From Streptomyces sp. NBC_01298 (GTDB lineage Bacteria > Actinomycetota > Actinomycetes > Streptomycetales > Streptomycetaceae): DNA of 64,000 bases. The notes under the pieces were generated by a model. The model was given only the letters and a program-made list of their open reading frames with translations. It made no database searches and was not told the DNA's origin. Positions within the stretch are counted from its first letter, which is position 1, and each line of letters begins with the position of its first letter. The stretch spans positions 7,998,001-8,062,000 of the forward strand of contig NZ_CP108414.1 in assembly GCF_035978755.1 (NCBI RefSeq). The letters are read 5' to 3'. Below are positions 34,308 to 43,663 of this stretch, in pieces. The position numbers and the translations under genes are program-made.

Positions 34308-35039
34308 ATGAGCGAAGAGACGATCGCGCTGGTCACCGGCGCGAACAAGGGAATCGGCTACGAGATCGCCGTGGGCCTGGGCGCCCTCGGCTGGAGCGTC
34401 GGCGTCGGCGCCCGAGACGGCCGGCGCCGTGAGGCGGCGGTGGAGCGACTGCGCGCGGCCGGCGTCGACGCGTTCGCCGTACCACTGGACGTGACCGACG
34501 ACGCGAGCGCGACCGCCGCCGCACGGCTGATCGAGGAACGGGCGGGTCGCCTCGACGTGCTCGTCAACAACGCCGCCATCACCGGCGGCATGCCACAGGA
34601 GCCGACCGGGGTCGATCCGGCCACCATCCGGACGGTCGTGGAGACCAACGTGATCGGCGTCATCCGCGTCACCAACGCGATGCTGCCGCTGCTGCGCCGC
34701 TCCGCCTCGCCGCGGATCGTGAACATGTCCAGCAGCGTCGGCTCCCTGGCCCGCCAGTCGGGCCCCGCCGCAGAGCGGTCGGCAGGTCCGGTGGCCGTGG
34801 CGTACGCGCCGTCGAAGACGTTCCTGAACGCCGTCACCCTCCAGTACGCCCGGGAGCTGAGCGGCACGAACATCCTGATCAACGCAGGCTGCCCCGGCTA
34901 TGTCGCGACCGACCTCAACGGCTTCCGCGGCGTGCGCACCCCCGAACAGGGCGCGGCCATCGCCATCGAACTCGCGACCCTGCCGGACGGCGGCCCGACC
35001 GGACAGTTCTTCGACGACGCGGGCGTAGTGCCCTGGTGA
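34308..35039 (+). CDS. Short-chain dehydrogenase/reductase
   Basis: A 243-residue SDR of the carbonyl-reductase-like group. Cofactor motif TGANKGIGYEIA, then VLVNNAAITGG, active-site Ser in NMSSSVGSL and Tyr/Lys in VAYAPSKTFLNAV (YxxxK). GARDGRR suggests NADPH preference. The ATG at 34308 (MSEETIALVTGANKG) is chosen over ATG 34299 for distance to the Rossmann fold; both lack a clear ribosome site. It is controlled by the divergent LysR gene. Confidence 0.92.
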   Translation: MSEETIALVTGANKGIGYEIAVGLGALGWSVGVGARDGRRREAAVERLRAAGVDAFAVPLDVTDDASATAAARLIEERAGRLDVLVNNAAITGGMPQEPTGVDPATIRTVVETNVIGVIRVTNAMLPLLRRSASPRIVNMSSSVGSLARQSGPAAERSAGPVAVAYAPSKTFLNAVTLQYARELSGTNILINAGCPGYVATDLNGFRGVRTPEQGAAIAIELATLPDGGPTGQFFDDAGVVPW

Positions 35040-35078
35040 TGCGCACGGCGGTCGGGCCGCGTGAACCGTGGCGGTCGC

Positions 35079-36539
35079 TCAGCCCTGCGGGCGGTGGTCC
35101 GGGTGGATCCAGCTGGGTTTGCGGAACTTCAGGAAGCAGACGGGCGCCACGATGCCCAGGAGCAGCAGGCCGCCGCCGACGATCAGCAGGTAGCGCCACA
35201 GGGGCTGGCCGCCGAACTGGTCCGGCGGTACGAAGCCGATGAGCAGCGCGGCGACCGAGGCCACGGCCCCGGTGCCCGCCACCCAGGTCACGGCGGGCAC
35301 CCGGAAGCCGCGTTCCACCTCGGGCCGGGTCCTGCGGAGCCGGACCACCGCCGCGAACATCAGCAGGTAGGCGATCAGATAGATCTGCACCGTGATCACC
35401 GAGAACATCCAGTACGCGCTGGAGACGTCGCCGCTGAAGGCGTACAGCACACCGATCAGGGTGGTGATCACGCCCTGCGCGACCATGATGTTCTGCGGGG
35501 TGCCGTACTTGTTGAACCGCTGGAAGACCGGGGGCAGGTACCCCTCCTGACGGGAGAGCAGGACCAGGCCCTTGGCGGGGCCGGACAGCCAGGTGAGCAT
35601 GCCGCCGAGAGCGGCCGCCACCAGCATGACCCCGACGACCCTCGTCATCCATCCGATGTGGAAGTGGTCGAAGAAGGCCTGGAAGGCCTGCATCAGCCCG
35701 GCGGTGAGGCTCAGCTCCTTGGACGGCATCACCCAGGAGATCGCCAGGGCCGGAAGGATGAAGATCAGCAGGACCAGGCCCGTCGCCAGGAACATCGACC
35801 TCGGGTACTCGCGCTTCGGGTGCCGCAGCGAGGAGACGTGTACGCCGTTCATCTCCATGCCCGCGTAGGACAGGAAGTTGTTGACGATCAGGACCAGGCT
35901 GGCGAGCCCCGTCCACGGCGGCAGCCAGTGGGAGGCGCCCATGGGCTGGGCCGAGGGGTTGCCCTGGCCGAGGAAGACGATGCCGAGGACCACCAGGAGC
36001 ACGCCGGGGACCAGGGTGCCGATGACGAGCCCGGCGGAGGAGAGGCCCGCGACCGTCTTCGTGCCGCGGGAGGAGATCCAGACCCCGGTCCAGTAGACGA
36101 CGACGATGACGATCGCGACGTAGAGCCCGTTCTCGGCGAGCCGGGGGTTGACGACGTAGGCGAAGGTGCTCGCCACGTACGCCAGCAGGCTCGGGTAGTA
36201 CGCGATGGTCATGGCGAACTGGCACCACACCGCGACGAACCCGAGCGGTTTGCCGAGCGCCTCGCTGACCCACCGGTAGATGCCGCCGGACCAGCCCGAG
36301 GCCAGCTCGGCGCCGACCAGGGCGGTCGGCAGGAGGAAGACGACGGCGGGCAGGAGGTAGAGGAAGACCGCGGCGAGACCGTAGATCGCCATGGAGGGCG
36401 AGGGACGGAGGCTGGCGACGGAGGCGGTCGTCATCAGGGCGAGCGTCACCCAGGAGATGAACTGCCTCTTCGTCCCGCGGCCGGCCCCGGCCCCCGCTTC
36501 GGCTTCGACCTCGTCGGGTGTGTCTTCCGTGGTGGCCAT
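35079..36539 (-). CDS. APC-family amino acid permease/antiporter
   Basis: A 486-residue membrane transporter with about 12 segments. An Ala/Gly/Glu-rich cytoplasmic head (about 25 residues) is followed by FISWVTLALMTTASVASLRP, resembling the glutamate/GABA-antiporter branch of the APC family. AELASGWSGGIYRWVSEALG is the conserved loop. The ATG at 36539 fits the first TM; a longer frame to 36608 is possible but is Gly/Arg-rich. Its stop lies 39 bp from the convergent SDR gene. The substrate is not clear. Confidence 0.87.
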   Translation of the reverse strand: MATTEDTPDEVEAEAGAGAGRGTKRQFISWVTLALMTTASVASLRPSPSMAIYGLAAVFLYLLPAVVFLLPTALVGAELASGWSGGIYRWVSEALGKPLGFVAVWCQFAMTIAYYPSLLAYVASTFAYVVNPRLAENGLYVAIVIVVVYWTGVWISSRGTKTVAGLSSAGLVIGTLVPGVLLVVLGIVFLGQGNPSAQPMGASHWLPPWTGLASLVLIVNNFLSYAGMEMNGVHVSSLRHPKREYPRSMFLATGLVLLIFILPALAISWVMPSKELSLTAGLMQAFQAFFDHFHIGWMTRVVGVMLVAAALGGMLTWLSGPAKGLVLLSRQEGYLPPVFQRFNKYGTPQNIMVAQGVITTLIGVLYAFSGDVSSAYWMFSVITVQIYLIAYLLMFAAVVRLRRTRPEVERGFRVPAVTWVAGTGAVASVAALLIGFVPPDQFGGQPLWRYLLIVGGGLLLLGIVAPVCFLKFRKPSWIHPDHRPQG

Positions 36540-36624
36540 GGACCCATGCTCGGTGCCCGCCCCGGCTCCCGCACATCGAAAGCGGAGCCCTCCTGTGCCG
36601 GGCCCCACCCTCCCTCCGAACGGC

Positions 36625-37437
36625 CTAATCTGCGGCGGCGGTCTCGGCGTGCCGGGCCTCCGTCGCCGCGATCACCCGCTGCCGGGCCAGCCGCCGGGCC
36701 TGCTTCAGCTTCGTGTCGGCCACGAGGACGGGGACGTACCAGAGCCAGCCCCACACGCTGTAGGACAGCGTCCCGCTCAGCACCAGCGCTTTGTTGGTGG
36801 CCAGGACCAGCACGAAGGTGGCGACGTACGCGGCCACCCGGTGACGGACCATGAGGCGCAGCGGTGCCCGCCAGGGGCCGGCCAGCAGTTCCAGCGCGGC
36901 GGTCACCTCGGCGGCCCGCAGGTCCTCGGGATGGGCGGGCGCGGTGCCGCCCTGCTCCAGCGCGACGGCGACATCGGCGCTGTGGGACGTCTGAGCCGCC
37001 TGGTCGGCCCGTACGGTGTCCGCCTTCGCCCGTACGTCCTGCCAGTAACCCCGCCCCGCCCAGCCGAGGGCGTCCTCCACCCTGGCCGCCTCGGGCGACC
37101 CCGGCGGCGCCAGCTCGGCGATCCGCTCCTTGAGCGGATCAGCCTTGGCGCCACGCCGCGGATGCGTCCAGTTGTCGGCCCGCAGACAGAGCTCCAGGTA
37201 GGAGACGAGCAGACCGAGGTCGTCCGGCCACCGTGCGAGCCCCGCGGTGTAGGCGGCCTCCGCCTCCGCGTCGTGGTCGTCCTCGTCCTCCGCGGCGTGC
37301 GCGAGTCCGAGCCACCGGTAGAGCACCGGATCGGGTCCGAGCTCGGACAGGCCGGATTCGGCCAGGCTTCGGACCTTGGAGAAAGCACGCAGGGCGAAGA
37401 GCTCCTCGCAGCGTACGGCGTAGTCGTCGTGTGTCAT
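36625..37437 (-). CDS. Hypothetical protein with TPR-like head and two TM helices
   Basis: A 270-residue protein. The first 110 residues resemble tetratricopeptide repeats (EELFALRAFSKVRSLAESGL, VLYRWLGLAHAAEDEDDHDA, AEAAYTAGLARWPDDLGLLV). After a charged helical section it has two adjacent TM segments (VAAYVATFVLVLATNKALVL and LWYVPVLVADTKL) and a basic coiled tail. It is 85 bp upstream of the permease gene on the same strand. I do not recognise a named family. Confidence 0.75.
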   Translation of the reverse strand: MTHDDYAVRCEELFALRAFSKVRSLAESGLSELGPDPVLYRWLGLAHAAEDEDDHDAEAEAAYTAGLARWPDDLGLLVSYLELCLRADNWTHPRRGAKADPLKERIAELAPPGSPEAARVEDALGWAGRGYWQDVRAKADTVRADQAAQTSHSADVAVALEQGGTAPAHPEDLRAAEVTAALELLAGPWRAPLRLMVRHRVAAYVATFVLVLATNKALVLSGTLSYSVWGWLWYVPVLVADTKLKQARRLARQRVIAATEARHAETAAAD

Positions 37438-37498
37438 GGTTCCCGCCCCAGTCGATCAGTACGGTCACTTTCAGCCATACGAATCCGCTGGTCAAGGC

Positions 37499-38266
37499 CT
37501 AGACCTGGCCCGCTCCGCCGTCCACGAAGAGTTCGATCCCGGTGATGAAGCTGCTCTCCCGGGAGGCGAGGAACAGGGCCGCCGCCGCCACCTCCTCGGG
37601 GCGTCCGGCCCGGCCGAGCGGGACTCCGGCGGTCGCCCGCTCGCGTACGTGCGCCGGGGCGCCGGCCAGCGCCGGGGTGTCGATCGGGCCCGGGCTGAGG
37701 GTGTTGACCCGGATGGCGCGCCCCGCGAGCTCCAGCGCCAGGCTGCGCGCGAGGGACCGTACGGCCGCCTTCGTGGCGGCGTAGACCCCGTAGCGCGTGG
37801 ACGCCGAGGAGCCGGCGGCCGAGCCCAGCAGGATCACCGAGGCGCCGTCGCGCAGCAGTGGCAGGGCCCGTTGGACGGTGAAGAAGGCGCCCCGGAAGTT
37901 GAGGTCGGAGGTGGCGTCGAACTGCTCCTCGGTGAACTCGGCGAAGCCGCCGGGCGGGCCGCCGCCCGCGTTCACGACCAGCACGTCGACGGGCCCGAAG
38001 CCCGCGGCGGCGACCGCCGCGTAGAGCCGGTCCAGATCGGCGACGCGGGAGGCGTCACCCGGGACGGCCACGGCGCCGGGGCCCAGCTCGCGGACCGCCG
38101 CGGCGAGTTCCTCCGGCCGCCGTCCGGTGACGAAGACCCGGGCGCCCTCCGCCACGAAGCGGCGGGCCGTCGCCAGGCCGATGCCGGACGAACCGCCCGT
38201 GACGACCGCGACCTGACCTTCGAGCTGTCCCGTATGCCCCGCACGTGCCGCATGTCCCGTACCCAT
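37499..38266 (-). CDS. Short-chain dehydrogenase/reductase
   Basis: A 255-residue classical SDR. Cofactor motif VVTGGSSGIGLATARRF, then VLVVNAGGGPPGG, catalytic Ser in LLGSAAGSS and YGVYAATKAAVRS (YxxxK). C-terminal SSFITGIELFVDGGAGQV is the usual ending. The first 14 residues (TGHAARAGHTGQ) are rich in Gly/His and probably disordered. The gene ends 61 bp from the start of the TPR-like gene and may be co-transcribed with it. The substrate is unknown. Confidence 0.92.
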   Translation of the reverse strand: MGTGHAARAGHTGQLEGQVAVVTGGSSGIGLATARRFVAEGARVFVTGRRPEELAAAVRELGPGAVAVPGDASRVADLDRLYAAVAAAGFGPVDVLVVNAGGGPPGGFAEFTEEQFDATSDLNFRGAFFTVQRALPLLRDGASVILLGSAAGSSASTRYGVYAATKAAVRSLARSLALELAGRAIRVNTLSPGPIDTPALAGAPAHVRERATAGVPLGRAGRPEEVAAAALFLASRESSFITGIELFVDGGAGQV

Positions 38267-38440
38267 GACCGTGCCTCCGCGTCCCGAGGGGAGGCGGGTG
38301 CGGTCCGCCGGCGGGAAAGCCTAGTGGCGCGCACGGGCGTGCGTGCGGCCGTTCGGTGGAATGCTGGAAGGGCGCACAGCACGTGGCCATGCAGCACGTG
38401 CCCACAGCGAGGCCTCACAGCCACGGGGGAGGAGCAGGAC

Positions 38441-39352
38441 ATGGGCGACGAGAGCGCGGGCCCCGATCCGGGGCTCTACGGCCCCGGATCCGTGACCTGG
38501 CAGTGCCACGGGGACCCGGTCATGTGGATCGCCGGGGTCCGCGCGCTGTACCTCCAGGCCCTGCACCCGCGCGCGCTCCGCGGAGTCATGGAGAACAGCT
38601 CCGCCTTCAGCGGGGAGAACGGCGGGGGCGACGCCTGGGGACGCCTGCTGCGCACCGCCGACTTCGTCGGCACCGTCACCTACGGCACCACCGAGGCCGC
38701 CGAGCGGGCCGGTGCCCGCGTCCGCAAGATCCACACCCTGCTGTCGGCGACCGATCCGGCCACCGGGACACGGTTCCGGGTGGACGAGCCGGAGCTGCTG
38801 CTCTGGATCCACTGCGCGCAGATCGACAGCTTCCTGCACGTCCTGCGCCGCTCCGGGGTCCCGCTCACCCCCGCGCAGGCGGACCGCTACGTGGCCGAGA
38901 ACCGCGTCAACGCACGGCTCGTCGGCCTCGACCCGTCCGGGGTGCCCGGGGACACCGCGTCCCTCGCCGCCTACTTCGAGCGGATCCGCCCCGAACTCGC
39001 CGCCGGACCCGACGCGCACGCCGTCGACGCCTTCCTGTGCGCCCCTCCCATCCACCCCCTCCTCGTCCCTGGCCGAAACCTTGTGTGGCGCCCGCTCGCC
39101 GCCCTCGCGTACGGGTCCCTCCCCGGCTGGGCGCACCAGCTGTACGGCCGCCCCGCACCGGCCCCGCGCAGTGTTACCCGCCGCCTGCGCCTCACCGGTA
39201 CCCTGCTGCGCAGCATTCCCGCAGGTCTGCGCTGGCAGCTACCTCCAGGTCACATCTTGAAAGCGATGCGCCGCATGGGCCCCGGGAGCCGCCCCGCGCC
39301 GTACACACTGCGTACATCAGCGGCCATACTGGACCGGCCGGGGAGGGCGTAG
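38441..39352 (+). CDS. MpaB-family oxygenase (DUF2236)
   Basis: A 303-residue protein of the MpaB/latex-clearing-protein-related family, haem-dependent oxygenases. Family features: HGDPVMWIAGVRALYLQALH, HPRALRGVMENSS, RLLRTADFVGTVTYGTTEAA and LLWIHCAQIDSFLHVL with candidate haem or catalytic His residues. The ATG at 38441 has GGAGGAG upstream. It leads an apparent operon with a Ser/Thr kinase (27-bp gap) and a desaturase-like oxidoreductase. The substrate is not known for most members. Confidence 0.85.
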   Translation: MGDESAGPDPGLYGPGSVTWQCHGDPVMWIAGVRALYLQALHPRALRGVMENSSAFSGENGGGDAWGRLLRTADFVGTVTYGTTEAAERAGARVRKIHTLLSATDPATGTRFRVDEPELLLWIHCAQIDSFLHVLRRSGVPLTPAQADRYVAENRVNARLVGLDPSGVPGDTASLAAYFERIRPELAAGPDAHAVDAFLCAPPIHPLLVPGRNLVWRPLAALAYGSLPGWAHQLYGRPAPAPRSVTRRLRLTGTLLRSIPAGLRWQLPPGHILKAMRRMGPGSRPAPYTLRTSAAILDRPGRA

Positions 39353-39379
39353 CACGACACACGGGGGCGACTTCAAGAC

Positions 39380-41536
39380 ATGGCGGAGTCCAGACTGATC
39401 CACGGCCGGTACCGGTCGCTCGATCTGATCGGCCGCGGCGGCATGGGCGAGGTGTGGCGGGCCCGCGACGAGTCGCTGGGCCGGCAGGTCGCCGTCAAAT
39501 GCCTGAAGCCCCTCGGGCCCGAGCAGGACACCCACTTCACCCAGGTGCTGCGCGAGCGCTTCCGCCGCGAGGCCCGCGTCGCCGCCTCCCTCCAGCACCG
39601 CGGCGTCACCGTCGTCCACGACTTCGGCGACGACAGTGCGGCCGGCGGTCCCCTCTACCTCGTCATGGAGCTCCTCGAAGGCCGCAACCTCAGCCAGCTC
39701 CTGGAGGACAACGACGCGCGCCCGCTCCCCGTGGACGTCGTCGTCGACATCGCCGAGCAGATGGCGGCCGCCCTCGGCTACACCCATGACCAGGGAGTCG
39801 TCCACCGCGATCTGAAGCCCGCGAACATCATGCGGCTCACCGACGGCACGGTGAAGATCTGCGACTTCGGCATCGCCCGGCTGGCCGCCGACATCGGCTT
39901 CACCGCGAAGCTCACCGGCGGCGGCATGGCCATGGGCACCCCGCACTACATGTCGCCCGAGCAGATCGCCGGCGGCGAGGTGGACCACCGCAGCGACCTC
40001 TACTCCCTCGGCTGCGTCCTGTACGAGATCGCCACCGGAGCCCCGCCCTTCGACCTCGGCGACTCCTGGTCCGTGCTGGTGGGCCACCGCGACACCGCGC
40101 CCGTGCCGCCGCGCGAGCACCGGCCCGAGCTGCCGGCCTCCTTCGAGCGGCTGGTGCTCGACCTGCTCGCCAAATGCCCCGAGGACCGGCCGGGCGACGC
40201 CCGCCACCTGCACCGCCGGCTCGTCGAGGCCCGGCTCGGCCCCGGCCCGGCGGCCGGAGCGGTGACCGGCGCGCACCCGCCGCTGCCCGAGTGGGCCGAC
40301 GGGATGACCGCCGGACGCAGGGCCGGTATCGAGGCCCGCCCCGCGAGCGGGGAGTGGGCCGTCCTCACCGGCTCCTGGACCGCCGCGCGATCGAGCGGGG
40401 AGCAGCGGACGGCGACCGGGGCGGCCACCGGCGCCGCCACCGTCCCCCCGGGCGTGCGGGCCGCCGCCACCGGGCCCGGGCCCGCGCCGACCGTCGTGCG
40501 CCCGCGCCCGGCCGAGGACCCCCGGCTCACCGCCGCCTACGGATCCCCGCACGGCCCCGGCCCGGCCCTCACGGGCCCGGCCGCGCTCGACGCCGGCCAC
40601 ACGCGGGCCTTCGCCCTCAGCCGGGCCGGCCGCACCGAGGAGGCCCTCGCCGGGTACGCGGCCGTCGCCGAAGGCCGCGCCCGGGTGCTCGGAGCCGACC
40701 ATCCGGACACCCTCGCCGCACGGCAGGAGGCGGCGTACGAGACGGGGCTGCTCGGCCGCCACCGGGAGGCGTACGAGGGCTACCGCGCGGTGCTCGCCGC
40801 CCGGGAGCGGACCGTGGGCCGGATCCACCCCGACACCCTGCGCTGCCGGCACAACCTGGCCTGCGCGCTGGGCGCGCTCGGCCGTTTCTCCGAGGCCCAC
40901 AACGCCGCCGCCGAGGTGGCCGCCGACCGGGCGGCCGTCCTGGGGGCGGAGCACGCGGACACGCTGCTGACCCGGTACGAGGTGGCGTACGCCCTGGGCC
41001 GCCTGGACCGCTGGGAGGAGGCCCTGGAGGGCTTCCGGCACATCGCGGCCGTACGGGAGCGGGTGCTCGGCCGGGACCACCCCGACACGCTGGCCGCGCG
41101 CTACGAGGCCGGGATCGCGCTGGGCCGGACCGGGCGCTCGGCCGAGGCCCTGGACCTGTTCCGGGACCTGGTCCGCGACCGCACCCGCGCCTACGGGGCC
41201 GCCGACCCGGAGACGCTGCGCGCCCGGCACGTCCTCGGGGTGAACCTCGGACGCATGGAGCGCTGGGAGGAAGCGGTGGCAGAAGCCCGCGAGGTGGGCG
41301 AGGCACGCGCCCGCACGCTCGGCGCCGAACACCCCGACACCCTGGTCAGCCGCCGCGAACTGGCCGTGGGGCTCGGCCGGCTGGGCCGCTGGGACCAGGC
41401 GCTGCCCGTCTACCGGGAACTCTCCGGCATCCGTGAACGCTCGCTCGGCGACGGCCACCCGGACACGGTCGCCGCCCACGCCGACGAGGCACACTGTCTG
41501 GAGCGGCTCGGTCAGGTGTGTTACCAAGAGCCATGA
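39380..41536 (+). CDS. Ser/Thr protein kinase with C-terminal TPR repeats
   Basis: A 718-residue cytoplasmic Hanks-type kinase. Kinase domain residues 10-275: glycine loop GRGGMGEVW, ATP lysine Lys40, catalytic HRDLKPAN with Asp144, DFG at 162-164 and MGTPHYMSPEQI. A Pro/Ala/Gly linker (280-400) leads to about seven tetratricopeptide units of the ARERTVGRIHPDTLRCRHNL type, each with the HPDTL signature, from about 405 to 715. No transmembrane segment is present, so signals are probably received through TPR contacts. The stop overlaps the next start as ATGA, so it is coupled to the oxidoreductase gene. Confidence 0.93.
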   Translation: MAESRLIHGRYRSLDLIGRGGMGEVWRARDESLGRQVAVKCLKPLGPEQDTHFTQVLRERFRREARVAASLQHRGVTVVHDFGDDSAAGGPLYLVMELLEGRNLSQLLEDNDARPLPVDVVVDIAEQMAAALGYTHDQGVVHRDLKPANIMRLTDGTVKICDFGIARLAADIGFTAKLTGGGMAMGTPHYMSPEQIAGGEVDHRSDLYSLGCVLYEIATGAPPFDLGDSWSVLVGHRDTAPVPPREHRPELPASFERLVLDLLAKCPEDRPGDARHLHRRLVEARLGPGPAAGAVTGAHPPLPEWADGMTAGRRAGIEARPASGEWAVLTGSWTAARSSGEQRTATGAATGAATVPPGVRAAATGPGPAPTVVRPRPAEDPRLTAAYGSPHGPGPALTGPAALDAGHTRAFALSRAGRTEEALAGYAAVAEGRARVLGADHPDTLAARQEAAYETGLLGRHREAYEGYRAVLAARERTVGRIHPDTLRCRHNLACALGALGRFSEAHNAAAEVAADRAAVLGAEHADTLLTRYEVAYALGRLDRWEEALEGFRHIAAVRERVLGRDHPDTLAARYEAGIALGRTGRSAEALDLFRDLVRDRTRAYGAADPETLRARHVLGVNLGRMERWEEAVAEAREVGEARARTLGAEHPDTLVSRRELAVGLGRLGRWDQALPVYRELSGIRERSLGDGHPDTVAAHADEAHCLERLGQVCYQEP

Positions 41537-43119
41537 CGACCTCGCGGGGCTTCGGGCACGACGTGTACGACACGGTGATCGTGGGCGGGGGCCACAACGG
41601 CCTCGTCGCCGCCGCCTACCTGGCCCGGGCCGGCCGCTCGGTCCTGGTCCTGGAGCGGCTCGGCCGCACCGGCGGGGCCGCCGTGTCCACCCGGCCGTTC
41701 CCGGGCGTCGACGCCCGCCTGTCCCGCTACTCCTACCTCGTCTCGCTGCTCCCGGCGAAGATCGTGCGCGAGCTGGGGCTGGACTTCGAAGTGCGCAGGC
41801 GCACCGTTTCCTCGTACACTCCGGTCGAGCGCGCCGGACGCCCCGGCGGACTGCTCGTCGGCGGCGGCGAGACACGCACCCGGGAGTCCTTCGCGCGGCT
41901 GACCGGCTCGGAGCGGGAGTACGAGAACTGGCGCGCCTTCTACGGGACCACCGGGCGGGCCGCCGAACGGCTCTTCCCGACCCTGACCGAGCCGCTCCCC
42001 ACGCGTACGGAGCTGCGGGCGCGGCTCGACGACGAGGCGGCCTGGCGGATGCTGTTCGAGGAGCCGATCGGCCGGGCCGTCGAGCGGGAGTTCGCCGACG
42101 ACCTGGTGCGCGGGGTGGTCCTCACCGACGCGCTGATCGGCACCTTCGCCGGCGCCCACGACCCCGGCCTGGCCCAGAACCGCTGCTTCCTCTACCACGT
42201 CATCGGCGGCGGCACCGGCGACTGGGACGTCCCGGTCGGCGGCATGGGCGCGCTCACGGACGCGCTGGCCGCGTCCGCGCTGGCGGCCGGGGCGGAGATC
42301 GCCACCGGGCACGAGGTGCTGCGCATCGACACGGACGGCACGACCGCCCCGGCCGAGGTGACCTTCCGTACGGCGACGGGCGAGGGACGGGTCGCCGGCC
42401 GGGTGGTGCTCGTCAACGCCTCGCCGCGGGCGCTCGCCGAACTCCTGGGCGAGGAACCGGCGCAGCCGGCCCCCGAGGGGGCCCAGCTCAAGGTCAACAT
42501 GCTGCTGCGCCGCCTGCCCCGGCTGCGGGACACCTCCGTGGACCCGCGCGAGGCCTTCGGGGGCACCTTCCACATCGCGGAGGGGTACGAGCAGCTCGCC
42601 CGGGCCCACGCGGAGGCCGCCGCCGGCGAACTGCCCTCCGTACCGCCCTCGGAGATCTACTGCCACTCGCTGACGGATCCGACGATCCTGGGGCCCGAGC
42701 TGGCGGAGCAGGGCTACCAGACCCTGACCCTCTTCGGACTGCACACCCCGGCGCGGCTGTTCGAAAAGGACAACCAGGGGGCGCGCGAGGTGCTCCTCGC
42801 CGCCACCCTCGCCCAGCTCGACGCCCACCTGGCCGAACCGCTCACCGACTGCCTGGCCTTCGACGCCGACGGCCGCCCGTGCATCGAGGCCAAGACCCCG
42901 CTCGACCTGGAGCGCGAACTGCGGCTGCCCGGCGGGCACATCTTCCACCGGGACCTGTCCTGGCCGTACTCCGACCCCGACTCCGTTGAGGGCGGCGGCC
43001 GTTGGGGCGTGGAGACCGCCCACCGCAACGTGCTGCTGTGCGGGGCGGGGGCGGTCCGCGGCGGCGGCGTCAGCGGGGTCCCCGGCCACAACGCGGCGAT
43101 GGCGGTCCTAGGTCACTGA
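41533..43119 (+). CDS. Phytoene desaturase-like FAD oxidoreductase (PYROXD2-like)
   Basis: A 528-residue FAD/NAD(P)-dependent amine-oxidase-type enzyme. The dinucleotide motif is DTVIVGGGHNGLVAAAYLAR, followed by VLVLERLGRTGGAAV; the C-terminal FAD motif ends in LLCGAGAVRGGGVSGVPGHN. It resembles the carotenoid-desaturase/PYROXD2 group rather than a true CrtI; no carotenoid genes are nearby. Translation is coupled to the upstream kinase by the ATGA overlap, suggesting functional partnership, but the substrate is unknown. Confidence 0.9.
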   Translation: MTTSRGFGHDVYDTVIVGGGHNGLVAAAYLARAGRSVLVLERLGRTGGAAVSTRPFPGVDARLSRYSYLVSLLPAKIVRELGLDFEVRRRTVSSYTPVERAGRPGGLLVGGGETRTRESFARLTGSEREYENWRAFYGTTGRAAERLFPTLTEPLPTRTELRARLDDEAAWRMLFEEPIGRAVEREFADDLVRGVVLTDALIGTFAGAHDPGLAQNRCFLYHVIGGGTGDWDVPVGGMGALTDALAASALAAGAEIATGHEVLRIDTDGTTAPAEVTFRTATGEGRVAGRVVLVNASPRALAELLGEEPAQPAPEGAQLKVNMLLRRLPRLRDTSVDPREAFGGTFHIAEGYEQLARAHAEAAAGELPSVPPSEIYCHSLTDPTILGPELAEQGYQTLTLFGLHTPARLFEKDNQGAREVLLAATLAQLDAHLAEPLTDCLAFDADGRPCIEAKTPLDLERELRLPGGHIFHRDLSWPYSDPDSVEGGGRWGVETAHRNVLLCGAGAVRGGGVSGVPGHNAAMAVLGH

Positions 43120-43137
43120 CGCACCCCGGACGCCTTG

Positions 43138-43581
43138 TCAGCCGACGGGGTCGATCACGACGATCGGGATCTCCCGGCTGGTCTTGGTCTGGTACTCGTC
43201 GTACGAGGGCCAGTGCTTCACCATCAGCGGCCAGAACGCGGCACGCTCCTCGGAGGTCGCGGTCCGCGCGATGCCCTGCGTCACCTTGGGGCCGACCTGC
43301 ACCCGGACCTCGGGGTGCTCGGAGAGGTTCCGGTACCAGAGCGGGTCCGCCGGGTCGCCGCCCTTGGAGGCGACGATGAGGTAGCGCCCGTCGTCCTCGC
43401 CGTAGATGAGCGGGGTCCGCACCGGCTTCCCGGACTTGCGGCCGATCGTGGTGAGCAGCAGGGTCTGCGTGTTGTTCCAGTACTGCCCCTCGGTCCCGCC
43501 CGAACCGACGTACAGCTTGACGTGATCAAGGGTCCAGCCCGGCTTGGGGTCGATCGGGTCATCCCAGTCGATGTCGGTCAT
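43138..43581 (-). CDS. DDN-family F420-dependent oxidoreductase
   Basis: A 147-residue protein of the deazaflavin-dependent nitroreductase family. TLLLTTIGRKSGKPVRTPLI and GRYLIVASKGGDPADPLWYR give the F420-binding split-barrel pattern; NLSEHPEVRVQVG follows. The ATG at 43581 begins the conserved region; the longer frame to 43650 has no support. It converges on the desaturase gene with 18 bp between stops. Confidence 0.9.
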   Translation of the reverse strand: MTDIDWDDPIDPKPGWTLDHVKLYVGSGGTEGQYWNNTQTLLLTTIGRKSGKPVRTPLIYGEDDGRYLIVASKGGDPADPLWYRNLSEHPEVRVQVGPKVTQGIARTATSEERAAFWPLMVKHWPSYDEYQTKTSREIPIVVIDPVG

Positions 43582-43663
43582 ATGGACTCGCCTGCCTTCG
43601 TGTTGAACGGTCAACGAACCACAACAACGAGCGTGGGTGCTCCGGGGCACGGCCCCTTCCGCC

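Noticed and set aside
30077..34348. A 1423-codon open frame on the minus strand
   Set aside because: It runs antisense to the monooxygenase, dehydrogenase and acyl-CoA dehydrogenase, is Gly/Arg/Val-rich and matches no family; it is an antisense shadow caused by high GC.
40258..40560. Possible transmembrane segment between kinase and TPR domains
   Set aside because: The linker is Ala/Pro/Thr/Gly-rich with many charged residues and has no continuous hydrophobic stretch of about 20 residues.
41533..43119. Carotenoid biosynthesis gene cluster
   Set aside because: The desaturase-like protein stands alone; no phytoene synthase, cyclase or GGPP synthase is present and it resembles the PYROXD2 group.
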